64,000 nt of DNA from NCBI GenBank assembly GCA_963555705.1, contig OY743169.1:45620124-45684123 (forward strand), written 5' to 3'. The number at the start of each line of letters is the position of its first letter. Position 1 is the first letter of the stretch. The DNA comes from Ligustrum vulgare. Its lineage: Eukaryota > Streptophyta > Magnoliopsida > Lamiales > Oleaceae. A program made the translations under genes and the position numbers. Below the pieces are notes generated by a model that saw only the letters and a list, made by a program, of their open reading frames with translations, made no database searches and was not told the origin of the DNA. This document shows, in pieces, positions 10,600-19,831 of this stretch.

Positions 10600-12168
10600 A
10601 AAATTCTAAGCAGAGTTTCCTTTGAAATTTGGACTTATTCAAACCGTAAGCATACTTCATAACTCACAATAATAAATAATTCCACATTTGATCACAACGA
10701 TCTAAAAATTGACCACAATTTCATCAAACTTCAATATCATAAAAAATATTCCAGAAAATCAATTCATAATTCCTCAACATAGAAATTTCAAATCATAGTC
10801 GTCAATATCACAATATCACTTCCTTCAATACCTTAATTGGCTCAAAAGATTACTCATACTTATATTTATAAGTCATAAATCATATTCCCAAAATTTAATC
10901 ACAAGGCCAAAGTTCATAATAAATTTCTCTTCAATATAGAGGCATAATTCACTTACTCAACATAATAGCCATTACTTAATTCCCAATAACCAAATCTTTA
11001 AATCTCTAACTTCATAATGCTTCTCATAAAAGTCTCATTAAAATCATATCACTTATAATCTTAACATCTCATAAAATTTCATAAAATTGGCTCGCTATTT
11101 CTCATTAAATCTAAATGATAGATAATCTGAACATATTTCTAATCATTTCTGTTGACTTCTCATACTTAATGCCATGTCTAAAATCAATTATGCAAAGTCC
11201 ATTTAAGGTTTATCATTTCTAAACTCGAGGACAACAATTATTTTGAAAATCATTCTTAAGTCATATTATTCCCATTATGCTCAACACCCGTTCTCTTTCT
11301 TTCTTTTCTTTCTGAATTTTTTTTTTTTTTTTTCAGAATTGAAACTTGAAGAGTGGTACCAATAATCATCCACAGTTTTTCCTTGCTTTTAAGCAAAGGT
11401 AGTGATAAAGGGATAAATTATTGAACCGAAAATTGAAACTTGAAGAGGAAGTACTAATAACCATCCACAGTTTTTCCCTTGTTTTTACACAAAGGTAGTG
11501 ATAAAGGGATAAATTATTGTACGAATTCATTATCAATTTTTGTTTGTTTAATATATTATTCCATATATTTTGGGCAAAAGTTACAACCCAACTTAATTTC
11601 TAATTGAGTCAATCTTACTAAGCTTAATATGAACCAAAATTCATATCAATATCCTCTATGTCTCATGATTCTACATAAAAAGGAATAAATTAAAATTCAG
11701 GCTTCTATCAATTCATATCATACTCAACATGTATATTTCACTTAAAGATTCATAACATATGAAGATTTCATACTTAACATGTCTTAATAAAATCGTAAAT
11801 GACTTGCAAAGCATATAACATACCTGGTTCGAGGAGTCAATACGTGGAGAGTGACATAGTAGAGTGATGAGTTAAAATATTTCATATAATCTTATTTTCC
11901 TTTAATCAACAATAATTTAATGTGGTTGTATCCAAATCAACATTTTCTTGAATCATAATTCCTAATTAATCACAGTCTTCAAAACAAATCCAATATCGAT
12001 ATAGTAATTATCTCCCCATCAATAATTAATAACTTAACCCAAATAAAATTTATCGTCAAATCTTATTTTTCCTTTAGTCCCCGAACTTCTAGAAATTTAT
12101 CAAAGACATCAATATAAACATCATATCACTAACTAATTATATTCCATAAAATTTTCAGGACATTACAA
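10600..12168 (-). mobile_element. Decayed gypsy interior/LTR-like sequence
   Basis: Read on the minus strand, 10670-11210 matches the plus-strand stretch 61970-62410 closely over several hundred bases (for example 'tgtgattaaattttgggaatatg' split in both), so both belong to one gypsy family. No frame is open. Part of 11500-12168 may be an LTR of a different element, starting on the minus strand with TGTAATGTCCTG at 12168, just after the purine-rich end motif described for 12169-12436. Confidence 0.5.
11336..11525. repeat. Two-copy tandem duplication, period about 94 bp
   Basis: The block beginning gaaacttgaagag at 11341 recurs at 11435 with only a few changes, including the shared tail aaaggtagtgataaaggg and ataaattattg. 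It is a recent local duplication preceded by a T-tract. Confidence 0.75.
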
Positions 12169-12436
12169 ACTCCCTTGCTTAAAATGAATTTTGTCCTTGA
12201 AATTCGCACATCAAATTTCATCATGCTTTTCAAAATCATAACCATACTTGACATGTGAAAATTCAATTTTTATTTTTATTTTTATAATGAATAGTGATTT
12301 CGTTCACTGTTCATCATGAATAGCACGTCGTTTTACTGTTCACGTGAATAGTGATTTTTTTTTTTTTTTTTTTTAAAGAAATAAAATTTCAAAAATCTAC
12401 AGAATCGTTTTTAAAACTCTTTGCTCTGATACCAAC
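12169..12436 (-). other. Primer binding site and shortened leader of a gypsy element
   Basis: On the minus strand 12423-12434 reads TGGTATCAGAGC, next to the LTR end at 12437. The following bases (AGAGTTTTAAAAACGATTCT) match those after the primer site at 60889, linking the two families. Only about 240 bp later comes a sequence resembling the pol-end motif of plant gypsy elements (aatttcaaggacaaaattc, then an AAGCAAGGGAG purine tract). Gag-pol is therefore almost wholly deleted here. Positions 12290-12360 hold repeated, partly palindromic ACTGTTCACGTGAATAGT-type strings. Confidence 0.6.
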
Positions 12437-12952
12437 TGTGACGACCCGAATTCTCGACCATTCGAGTGCCACAAAAAGTGACTCATATCATATTATCGAG
12501 ACTTAAATAGTAATGTAAAATTATTCAAAAGAATAATTAGAATCCCATAATTTAATTTGTGAATAAAAATAGAACATAATTTTCTTACATAAAGTTCAAC
12601 ATAATTATCTCATCAATCTTAACCACTTTTGCCACTTCCATGTTGACCGCCTCGAACCTTCAATTATCTGAAAATGGTAAATATCGTGTAGTGAGATTTA
12701 TAAAATCCCAGTAAGTATACCAAGCATAAATTTTCTTTTGAAAGCATATGGATCATTTTCATCATAACATAGGATAGGATTGAAATATTCATAAACATAG
12801 GGAGACACAAGAATTTTACCGAACTTAAATGGCAAGAATTCTTATGTGTAGCGCTACTAAACTCCGGTCCCCTTAGTATAATCATAAACATATCATATGG
12901 AACCCATAACAATCTTGTGAGATTGATTTCATAGCAATGATCCAAACATTTT

Positions 12953-13322
12953 CATAAAAACATAAGATATACTTACTTGTCATAAAAACATACTTACTTT
13001 TCATAAAAACATAAGGTATACTTACTTGTCATAAAAACATACTTACTTTTCATAAAAACATAAGGTGTATTTACCTTTCATAAAAACATACTTACTTTTC
13101 ATAAAAACATAAGATATACTTACTTGTCATAAAAACATACTTACTTTTCATAAAAACATAAGGTGTATTTACCTTTCATAAAAACATACTTACTTTTCAT
13201 AAAAACATAAGATATACTTACTTGTCATAAAAACATACTTACTTTTCATAAAAACATAAGGTGTATTTACCTTTCATAAAAACATACTTACTTTTCATAA
13301 AAACATAAGATATACTTACTTT
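12953..13322. repeat. Compound minisatellite inside the LTR, higher-order period about 98 bp
   Basis: Blocks all starting with cataaaaacat alternate in length: a 28-bp form ending agatatacttacttgt, a 21-bp form ending acttactttt, a 28-bp form ending aaggtgtatttaccttt, then the 21-bp form again. The set of four (about 98 bp) repeats nearly perfectly three to four times, so whole sets were amplified together. Confidence 0.85.
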
Positions 13323-13546
13323 TTAAAAGATTAAAATGAAGTGTAGTAGTAAATGGACCAAAACTTTCTTGACCACCTTGAATTTCTCTTACTTGTGGAT
13401 TTTGTCAAGAGATTGGAAATAAGTGTATATGTGTAGAGTTGTGTGTAAAAGAGATGGGTTTAAATAGATGTATAAAGTTGGCATATTGTAAACATAATCA
13501 TTCAATTCTATTAATTTTAACACATCCTTTTCTTAAAGTAAAGCAC

Positions 13547-14044
13547 CATTCATATACTTTTCCATATTTATACAAATAATATGCTCTTCATGATTATATA
13601 TAATGGAGTATATAAATCATTCATATACTTTTCCATATTTATACAAATATTATGCTCTTCATGATTACATATAATGGAGTCTTATCAATCATTCATATAC
13701 TTTTCCATATTTATACAAATATTATGCTCTTCATGATTATATATAATGGAGTATATAATTCATTCATATACTTTTTCATATTTATACAAATATTATGCTC
13801 TTCATGATTACATATAATGGAGTCTTATCAATCATTCATATACTTTTCCATATTTATACAAATATTATGCTCTTCATGATTATATATAATGGAGTATATA
13901 ATTCATTCATATACTTTTCCATATTTATACAAATATTATGCTCTTCATGATTACATATAATGGAATCTATCAACCATTTATATACTTTTCCATAATTATT
14001 AAATTAAGATTCTCATAATTATTATATATAATGGAACCTCTCAT
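13547..14044. repeat. 71/72-bp minisatellite with alternating (dimeric) variants
   Basis: Seven units begin cattcatatac at 13547, 13618, 13690, 13761, 13833, 13904 and about 13975. Odd units end in tatataatggagtatataa, even units in catataatggagtcttatca, so the amplification unit was a 143-bp dimer. Later units decay toward the right. Confidence 0.85.
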
Positions 14045-14329
14045 GCTTGCATATATTTTCTTAATTTAAATAATAAAAGTAATTTTTGTACAAATAAATA
14101 TTGGGATAACATTGAATTAAGTACTTAGACTTAATATACTTTAAATCAAGAGAATGGAGATATTTTTAGAAATTCGGAATTTAATTTAAAATCGAACGAT
14201 CTCGATTATTTCTTGACTTGGCTATACGAATACGTCGTGGCGTTAACTTAATAAAAATGGGTGAAATAGTAGCGACACGATTTTCTATTAAAATAATTAT
14301 TAATCGCGTAAAAATTCTTGGTCGCTACA

Positions 14330-14817
14330 ACTTATTTGTTTTTTGCAGACATTTTTACGTTTGCTCAAAGTTAAATTTTTTAACAAATTAATCGAAAAAG
14401 AACCGAAACCAAATCGAAATCGAAGTCATTCACTTCTTGAGTTTTGTGAATCGGAACCGAACCGAAATTTTCAGTTCGATTCCAGTTCCTTCAGTAACCG
14501 AACCGAAAACCGAAATACCCAGTCGTACTCCAAGATGGAAAAGCAGCATTTTCCCTGTCAGTATTAGGGTCAATGTTCGAAAAATGTGTATTTTTTTCTT
14601 TCAATTATTTTCATGGAGGCCTCAGAAGAACTCTTCAACATATTTTTCTCATGAGATCCCTTTATTTCTGTCTTTCAAGCTTTGTTTACCACATCATCTA
14701 ACATATACAAATGTGAGGTAGCAAATAAATAAAAACTTTTATTAACAATAAATTGCAATCAAATATACATAGAACAAACATTGTATTGTAATATATTATT
14801 ACTATTATTCCATCAAG
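14330..14817. other. Non-coding flank with CCGAACCGAA-type simple motifs
   Basis: Positions 14395-14525 are rich in aaccgaaaccgaa-like repeats, common in subterminal regions of plant hAT-type elements. No terminal repeat or transposase was found. The rest is AT-rich leader before the transporter fragment. Confidence 0.4.
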
Positions 14818-15258
14818 ATGGCGACTCGTAAACGAGGGCTAGAGAGAAGAAGAGAAACTGGAAGTGCCCCCGAAGATTCAATAGATCCACATGTGGAAAA
14901 AGAGCAAGAGCAGGACGAGGACGAGGAGGAAGAAGTTGATGAAGACGACGAATCATTATGGACATTTCGGGTTATGTTTTTAGGTTCAATATCATGTATT
15001 ATCTTATTAATTTTAAACCAATACTTTCTGTTCCAGACGACGCAATGCATTATGGCAATGGTATCCGCACTTATGATATTGTATCCTTTGGGTCACATAA
15101 TGGCAAAAATACTACCAAAAAGGAAGGTTTATTTTCCCATTTTCAGATTGGAGTTTTCATTAAATCCAGGGCCATTTGACGTGAGAGAATATGCATTGAT
15201 CAGCATATTTGCTAATATTGGTATCACCTCTTATTCTGTCATGTTTGAATTAACTTAG
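14818..15258 (+). pseudogene. N-terminal fragment of an oligopeptide transporter (OPT family)
   Basis: OPT proteins are large plasma-membrane carriers of small peptides and metal chelates, normally above 700 residues. This frame has an acidic N-terminal tail (EEEVDEDDE), then WTFRVMFLGSISCIILLILN, matching the first OPT membrane helix, a second helix, and the family signature SLNPGPFDVREYALISIFAN. After FANIG the match stops and the frame ends at residue 146, so only the first two helices remain. The copia element begins 100 bp downstream and I did not find the rest of the gene on its far side. The open frame is intact up to the break, so the truncation may be recent or the piece may be the first exon of a lost gene. 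Confidence 0.75.
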
Positions 15259-15358
15259 TTACTTGAAATATAATCGAATCAAGCATTTGTACTACGGAAT
15301 ATACATTTACTACTCTCAATTTGACTTGTATTATTTTCTGACCACTGCATAATTATAA

Positions 15359-15949
15359 TGTAGAGAAATAGTTGTCAAATTTTATTAACAAAAGAACAAA
15401 CAATAAATTGGAACACAATAATATAAATATTGATAAAAATAAAAAAATTGTAAATTCGAGCAGAATCTGGAATCGAGGCCCGTGCGAGTACAGTTTCCTT
15501 AAAACAGATTCGCTCCCTCACCAATCTATACTTGAGGTTTTTCTGAGTATCTATCTTCCATGATACAATGAAAGTTGAGTAGTTAACTCAGCATAAAGTT
15601 ATCATTCCGGAGAACCAAACTTATGTATGAATAATCACCAAAAGGACAAAAGAAAATTATGGACAAAATATAGAATAATTGTGTCTTGACAAAATAATTA
15701 TTTTCTTGTAGTAAAAACAATGGGGAGATGAGTTTAAATAGCATGAAATGGAGTTACAAAATAACTCCACAATTAACAAGGTACATTAATCATTGATTAA
15801 TTGTCATAGCTTGGGAGTTACATGAATGTGGCCATTTACTCCTTAATCAACAACAATAATTTCAGGAGCTTCCAGTTTGAAATCGATAAAAACATGGACC
15901 ACGTGGAGTTCCTATTGAACTCCAATTTCTCATTCACTTTTTTCCAACA
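15359..15949 (-). repeat. 3' LTR of the nested-host copia element
   Basis: Ends are TGTAGAGAAATAG (left) and CCAACA (right); on the minus strand TGTTGG ... CTCTACA. It is 591 bp against 586 bp for its partner at 26060, with collinear sequence throughout and many C/T and G/A differences. Confidence 0.9.
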
Positions 15950-16134
15950 ATCCCCCACATGAATGAAAATTGCAAAAGAAATAAAAACAAAAGACACAAA
16001 AGACTGGGTGATATAGTTCAAAGGTCGAAACATGTTCTACAATTTGTGTAAACGATGATATACCTCACACAGGATTCTTCCTTACATAGCTCAGTTCTCA
16101 CGGTTATGTTCGTTAGACCATAACATACGCCTGG

Positions 16135-17059
16135 TGATGTGATTCGGACCAGACGTCGAAGGGCGAAGTCGAGTCATCGGCTATATGACAATGATCTACG
16201 TGCAAAACGGAGCAAGTTCCATATTGGGATCGAGCCGAGAAGCGGGACGGATCAAGCCGAGCCGAGAAAACGAAGTTATTTGGGCAGAAAATCCATTACG
16301 ACCGTAATGGATGACCTTCATGGCCCTAACCCATGTATTCACGACCGTAAATCTTACAATCACGGCCGTAATCAATTATCGAAGGAAAAAGGAAAATTGC
16401 AGCAAAACGAGGCTTACGGCCGTAAGCTTGGAAGTTACGGCCGTAACATTCAAAGCAGGGGCAATTCACGGCCGTAAGAAATTCGTCACGGCCATAACTA
16501 ATAACACATTTTTGGATCAGAAAGGCATTTACGGCCGTAAATAAGCAGCGCCAGATTTTCCGGGAAATTCTCAATTATTTTGTTTCCTTTTTTATTTTAA
16601 GTTATTTGCATAATTTGGAATTTTAGCTTAATTAGAATTCTATTTTGAGTAAATTAGAGGCTATGTTATTTTGCTTATTTATATTCCTTTCCATTCATTG
16701 TAAAAAAACAAGTTTGAGTTTATGAATTAAATTGAGAGAAGATTCTCTTGTTAAAAGTTGAGTTTTTCCCTTTTGTTTCGAACTTATCAAAGATTCGTTC
16801 TTTGTGCCGTTCACCCAACGAACTTATTAAGGAATTGACAACCCTTGTGGCGTTCACCAATCTTTGTTCTTCAATCCGCATCGTCATTAATTGCGTCGTG
16901 ATTGTCGGGTCAAGGTTTTACCGTCAAATCTATCTTTTAATTCCCGTTTATTTATTCGTGTTCTTGTTATTTTTCGTGTCAGATTTGATTTAGATCTTTC
17001 CTAGGGTTTATTTCGTTATTCCGCATTTTCGACGAGATTCCCCGACTGGGATCTCATCA
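16135..17059 (+). repeat. 5' LTR of the non-autonomous gypsy element
   Basis: It runs from TGATGTGATTCGG to GGGATCTCATCA, 925 bp. Its partner (18875-19826) is 952 bp; the 27-bp difference is fully explained by a 21-bp motif unit plus small indels of 3, 2 and 1 bp. A TATTTATAT box at 16676-16684 is the likely promoter, with the ACGGCCGT array upstream. Confidence 0.9.
16293..16540. promoter_or_regulatory. Array of ACGGCCGT palindromes in the LTR
   Basis: About nine copies of the palindrome TTACGGCCGTAA or its half-changed forms lie between 16293 and 16540. Damaged copies (ACGACCGT, ACGGCCAT) differ by C-to-T or G-to-A changes, several at CpG, the pattern of methylcytosine decay. Position upstream of the TATA box suggests an enhancer or a silencer-binding array; function is inferred. 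Confidence 0.6.
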
Positions 17060-17061
17060 TC

Positions 17062-17073
17062 TGGTATCAGAGC
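17062..17073 (+). other. Primer binding site of the non-autonomous gypsy element
   Basis: TGGTATCAGAGC begins two bases after the LTR end. About 380 bp of T-rich leader follow before the gag start. Confidence 0.9.
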
Positions 17074-17457
17074 TTGGATCTATTTCAGATTCTTGCGTTT
17101 CTTGAATTTTCTTGATTTTTTTTTGTGTTCTTCGCGTTCTTCGTGCCAGTTATAAATTTTTTCAATTTGATCCATAAGAGTCAGTCCCAAAAATTCAAAA
17201 GTGTTTTTCTTGTTTGTTTTTCATCCAAATCCAGTTCTGTTTTTTCTGCCATACTCGTAGTCCAATTCTCTGGAAGATTAAAAAAAAAATTTGAAAATTT
17301 CATTTTTTTTCCATATTCCATATTTTCTCAATTCTTCAATTTGTTCTTATTCGTGTCTTGTTTATCTACCCTTGATAAAGAGTTCTTGAGAAGTAAAAAG
17401 AGTGATACACGAGTGATAAAGATTTTTGAGGAATTTTATTTCTTCTTGTTATAAACC

Positions 17458-18400
17458 ATGTCTCGCGGGGAGAAATCTTCATCAATAGGTGACAACAAAC
17501 AGCCCGAAAGAGGGGATAGGATATTGGAGCAGGGTGTTGAATTATTGGCAGAGATGCAGGCAAAACTTAAGAAGGTAATGGCTAGGATGGATAAAAGAGA
17601 TGCGTTGATTGCCCAATTGAAAAAGGAGCAATCGCGGGCGGACTCTATGTCTAGGAGGAGTAGTAAGCGTGAATGTCATGCTAGGTACGGAGATGGGATG
17701 GATGAAAGGCCATTGAAGCGAAAAGAGACATCAAAACAGGAGAGTAGTGATCATGTTCACAAAAGGAGGGAGGAACCGACAACTGAAGGTAAAAATAATT
17801 CTGATTCCAAGCCTCTTAAAGATAAAAATGTTAAGTGCTTTAAATGTTTGGAACGGGGTCACATTGCACTTGATTGTCCACGTAAGAAGGCTAAGTGTAA
17901 TAGTGAAGGAGCGAAAAGTGTTGTGGTGGATGAGTCAATTATTGATAGGCATGGTCTTAGCGTTAAGCGTAAGGCGAATGTTTTGGAAAATGTGGATGGA
18001 CAAAGGGATAATATTTTTCGCACTAGATGCTTAGTTGATGAAAAAGTTTGTAGCTTGGTGATTGACGGGGGAAGTTGTACTAATGTAGTTAGTACAATGT
18101 TGGTGGAAAAATTAGGCTTACCTTTAACGAAACGTCCAACGCCTTATAAATTACAATGGTTGACTGAGTCAGGGGAAGTTAAGGTGAAGAGACAGGCTTT
18201 AGTGAAATTTTCTTTTGGTTGGTATTCGGATGAGGTAATTTGTGACGTGGTGCCAATGTAAATTAGTCATATACTATTGAGGAGACCTTGGCAACATGAA
18301 AGGGCTGTGCTACATGATGGGTATACAAATAGATACAACTTAGTAAAAGGGGGGAAAAAGTTTACTCTAATGCCACTATCTCCAACTGAAGCCCCCTGAA
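17458..18400 (+). pseudogene. Truncated gag-protease of the non-autonomous gypsy element
   Basis: A 267-residue frame (17458-18261) starts with a charged, coiled-coil-like segment (LLAEMQAKLKKVMARMDKRD), then has the CCHC knuckle CFKCLERGHIALDC (about residues 126-139) and the protease region around VIDGGSCTN (about 201). The gag capsid domain present in the relative at 44164 is missing. A TAA at 18259-18261 ends the frame after DVVPM, but the next 140 bases still translate into sequence matching the relative (HILLRRPWQ), so the stop is a later lesion or the protein was allowed to shorten. RT and integrase are absent. Confidence 0.8.
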
Positions 18401-18874
18401 AGATCAATTGAAAGTGAAAAGTGAGTTTGAGGGGAAACATAAGAGAGTTGGGGTCACGACCTCAGAAAAAGGAGAGGGAGTGGAAATTAAATAAAATATA
18501 GTTGAGGCCACGACCTCAGAAAAAGGAGAGGGAGTGAAAGATAAAGAAAAGAGGGTTGAGGTTCAAACCTCAGAAAAAGGAGAGACTGAGTTCAAAAAAC
18601 AAAAGAAAAGAGAGTCTACCACAAAAATGAGTCTATTTGCACTTACTCACTCTAACACACCCCTCCCCAGTTCTTTAAAATCTGTTTCACAGGTACCGAA
18701 GTCAAACCATGAACTTAAGGCGGGAAAGAAATTCATTGGCAAAAATGAGCAGCCCAAAAGCCTAAAAGATCGCACGAAGCTTAAAAATTATCATCGAGCC
18801 CAGGAGAGTAGGAGGAATTTGAAAAGTCGACCAAAAATGGATTCGAGGTCGAATCCTTTTCAAGAGAGGGAGTA
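18401..18874 (+). repeat. Peptide-repeat linker and 3' remnant before the LTR
   Basis: Three copies of a segment encoding (E)[13 protein letters not shown] peptides (ccacgacctcagaaaaagga and variants) lie at about 18450-18590. The same repeated linker sits between protease and RT in the relative at 45570-45690. The sequence then jumps to the pol C-terminus (DSRSNPFQERE) at 18840-18875, showing that the deletion removed everything from RT to the integrase end. Confidence 0.75.
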
Positions 18875-19826
18875 TGATGTGATCCAGACTAGGCATTGAA
18901 GGGCGAATTTGAGCCATCGGCAATATGACAATGATCTACGTGCAAAAAGGAGCAAGTTCCATATTGGAATCGAGCCGAGAAGAGGGACGGATCAAGACGA
19001 GCCGAGAAAACGAAGTTATTTGGGCAGAAAATCCATTACGGCCGTAATGGATGACCTTCATGGCCGTAACCCATGTATTCACGGCCGTAAATCTTAAAAT
19101 CACGACCGTAATCAATTATCGAAGGAAAAAGGAAAATTGCAGCAGAACGAGGCTTACGGCCGTAAGCTTGGAAGTTACGGCCGTAACATTCAAAGCAGGG
19201 GCAATTCACGACCGTAAGAAATTCGTCACGGCCGTAACTAATAACACAGTTTTGGATCAGAAAGGCCTTTACGGCCGTAAGAGGGTCTGTCACGGCCGTA
19301 AATAAGCAGCGCCTGATTTTCAGGGAAATTTTCAATTATTTTGTTTCCTTTTTTATTTTAAGTTATTTGCATAATTTGGAATTTTAGCTTAATTAGAATT
19401 CTATTTTGAGTAAATTAGAGGCTATGTTATTATTTTGCTTATTTATATTCCTTTCCATTCATTGTAAAAAACACAAGTTTGAGTTTATGAATTAAATTGA
19501 GAGAGGATTCTCTTGTTAAAGGTTGAGTTTTTCCCTTTTGTTTCGAACTTATCAAAGATTCGTTCTTTGTGGCGTTCACCCAACGAACTTATCAAGGAAT
19601 TGACAACCCTTGTGGCGTTCACCAATCTTTGTTCTTCAATCCGCATCGTCATTAATTGCGTCGTGATTTTCGGGTCAAGGTTTTACCGTCAAATCTATCT
19701 TTTAATTCCCGTTTATTTATTCGTGTTCTTGTTATTTTTCGTGTCAGATTTGATTTAGATCTTTCCTAGGGTTTAAATTTCGTTATTCCGCGTTTTCGAC
19801 GAGATTCCCCGACTGGGATCTCATCA
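18875..19826 (+). repeat. 3' LTR of the non-autonomous gypsy element, with palindrome array
   Basis: TGATGTGATCCAG to CTCATCA, 952 bp. ACGGCCGT-type palindromes start at about 19038, 19060, 19081, 19102, 19156, 19177, 19208, 19228, 19271 and 19292: one more than in the 5' LTR, from a 21-bp unit difference at 19281-19301. Confidence 0.9.
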
Positions 19827-19831
19827 CCTGG

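Larger units (their letters stand above)
12437..14329 (-). repeat. Long gypsy LTR (about 1.9 kb)
   Basis: The LTR runs from TGTGACGACCCG, directly beside the primer site, to GGTCGCTACA at 14329. Read on the minus strand it starts TGTAGCGACC and ends GGGTCGTCACA, the ends typical of long plant gypsy LTRs. It is the 5' LTR of a minus-strand element. It contains two separate minisatellites (12953-13322 and 13547-14044), annotated below. The matching 3' LTR was not found. Confidence 0.75.
16130..19831 (+). mobile_element. Non-autonomous gypsy element, TSD CCTGG
   Basis: A 3692-bp element (16135-19826) with direct LTRs, a TGGTATCAGAGC primer site and a purine tract (agagagggagta) before the 3' LTR is flanked by CCTGG on both sides (16130-16134 and 19827-19831). 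It keeps part of gag, the zinc knuckle and the protease but lacks the gag capsid core, RT, RNase H and integrase, so it could move only with helper proteins. The autonomous relative at 42465-49283 shares the zinc knuckle/protease sequence, the EKGE repeat region and the LTR motif array. It interrupts the copia element. Confidence 0.9.

Noticed and set aside
12953..13322. Repeats considered as a CRISPR array
   Set aside because: Units are contiguous without unique spacers, lie in a plant gypsy LTR, and no cas genes exist here.
14805..15050. Serine-rich minus-strand frame
   Set aside because: It is the complement of the acidic GAG/GAC codons of the oligopeptide transporter fragment.
16311..16574. 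Open frames on both strands with repeated YGR/AVT peptides
   Set aside because: They are translations of the ACGGCCGTAA array in the LTR; reading frame is not kept across the 31- and 51-bp gaps.
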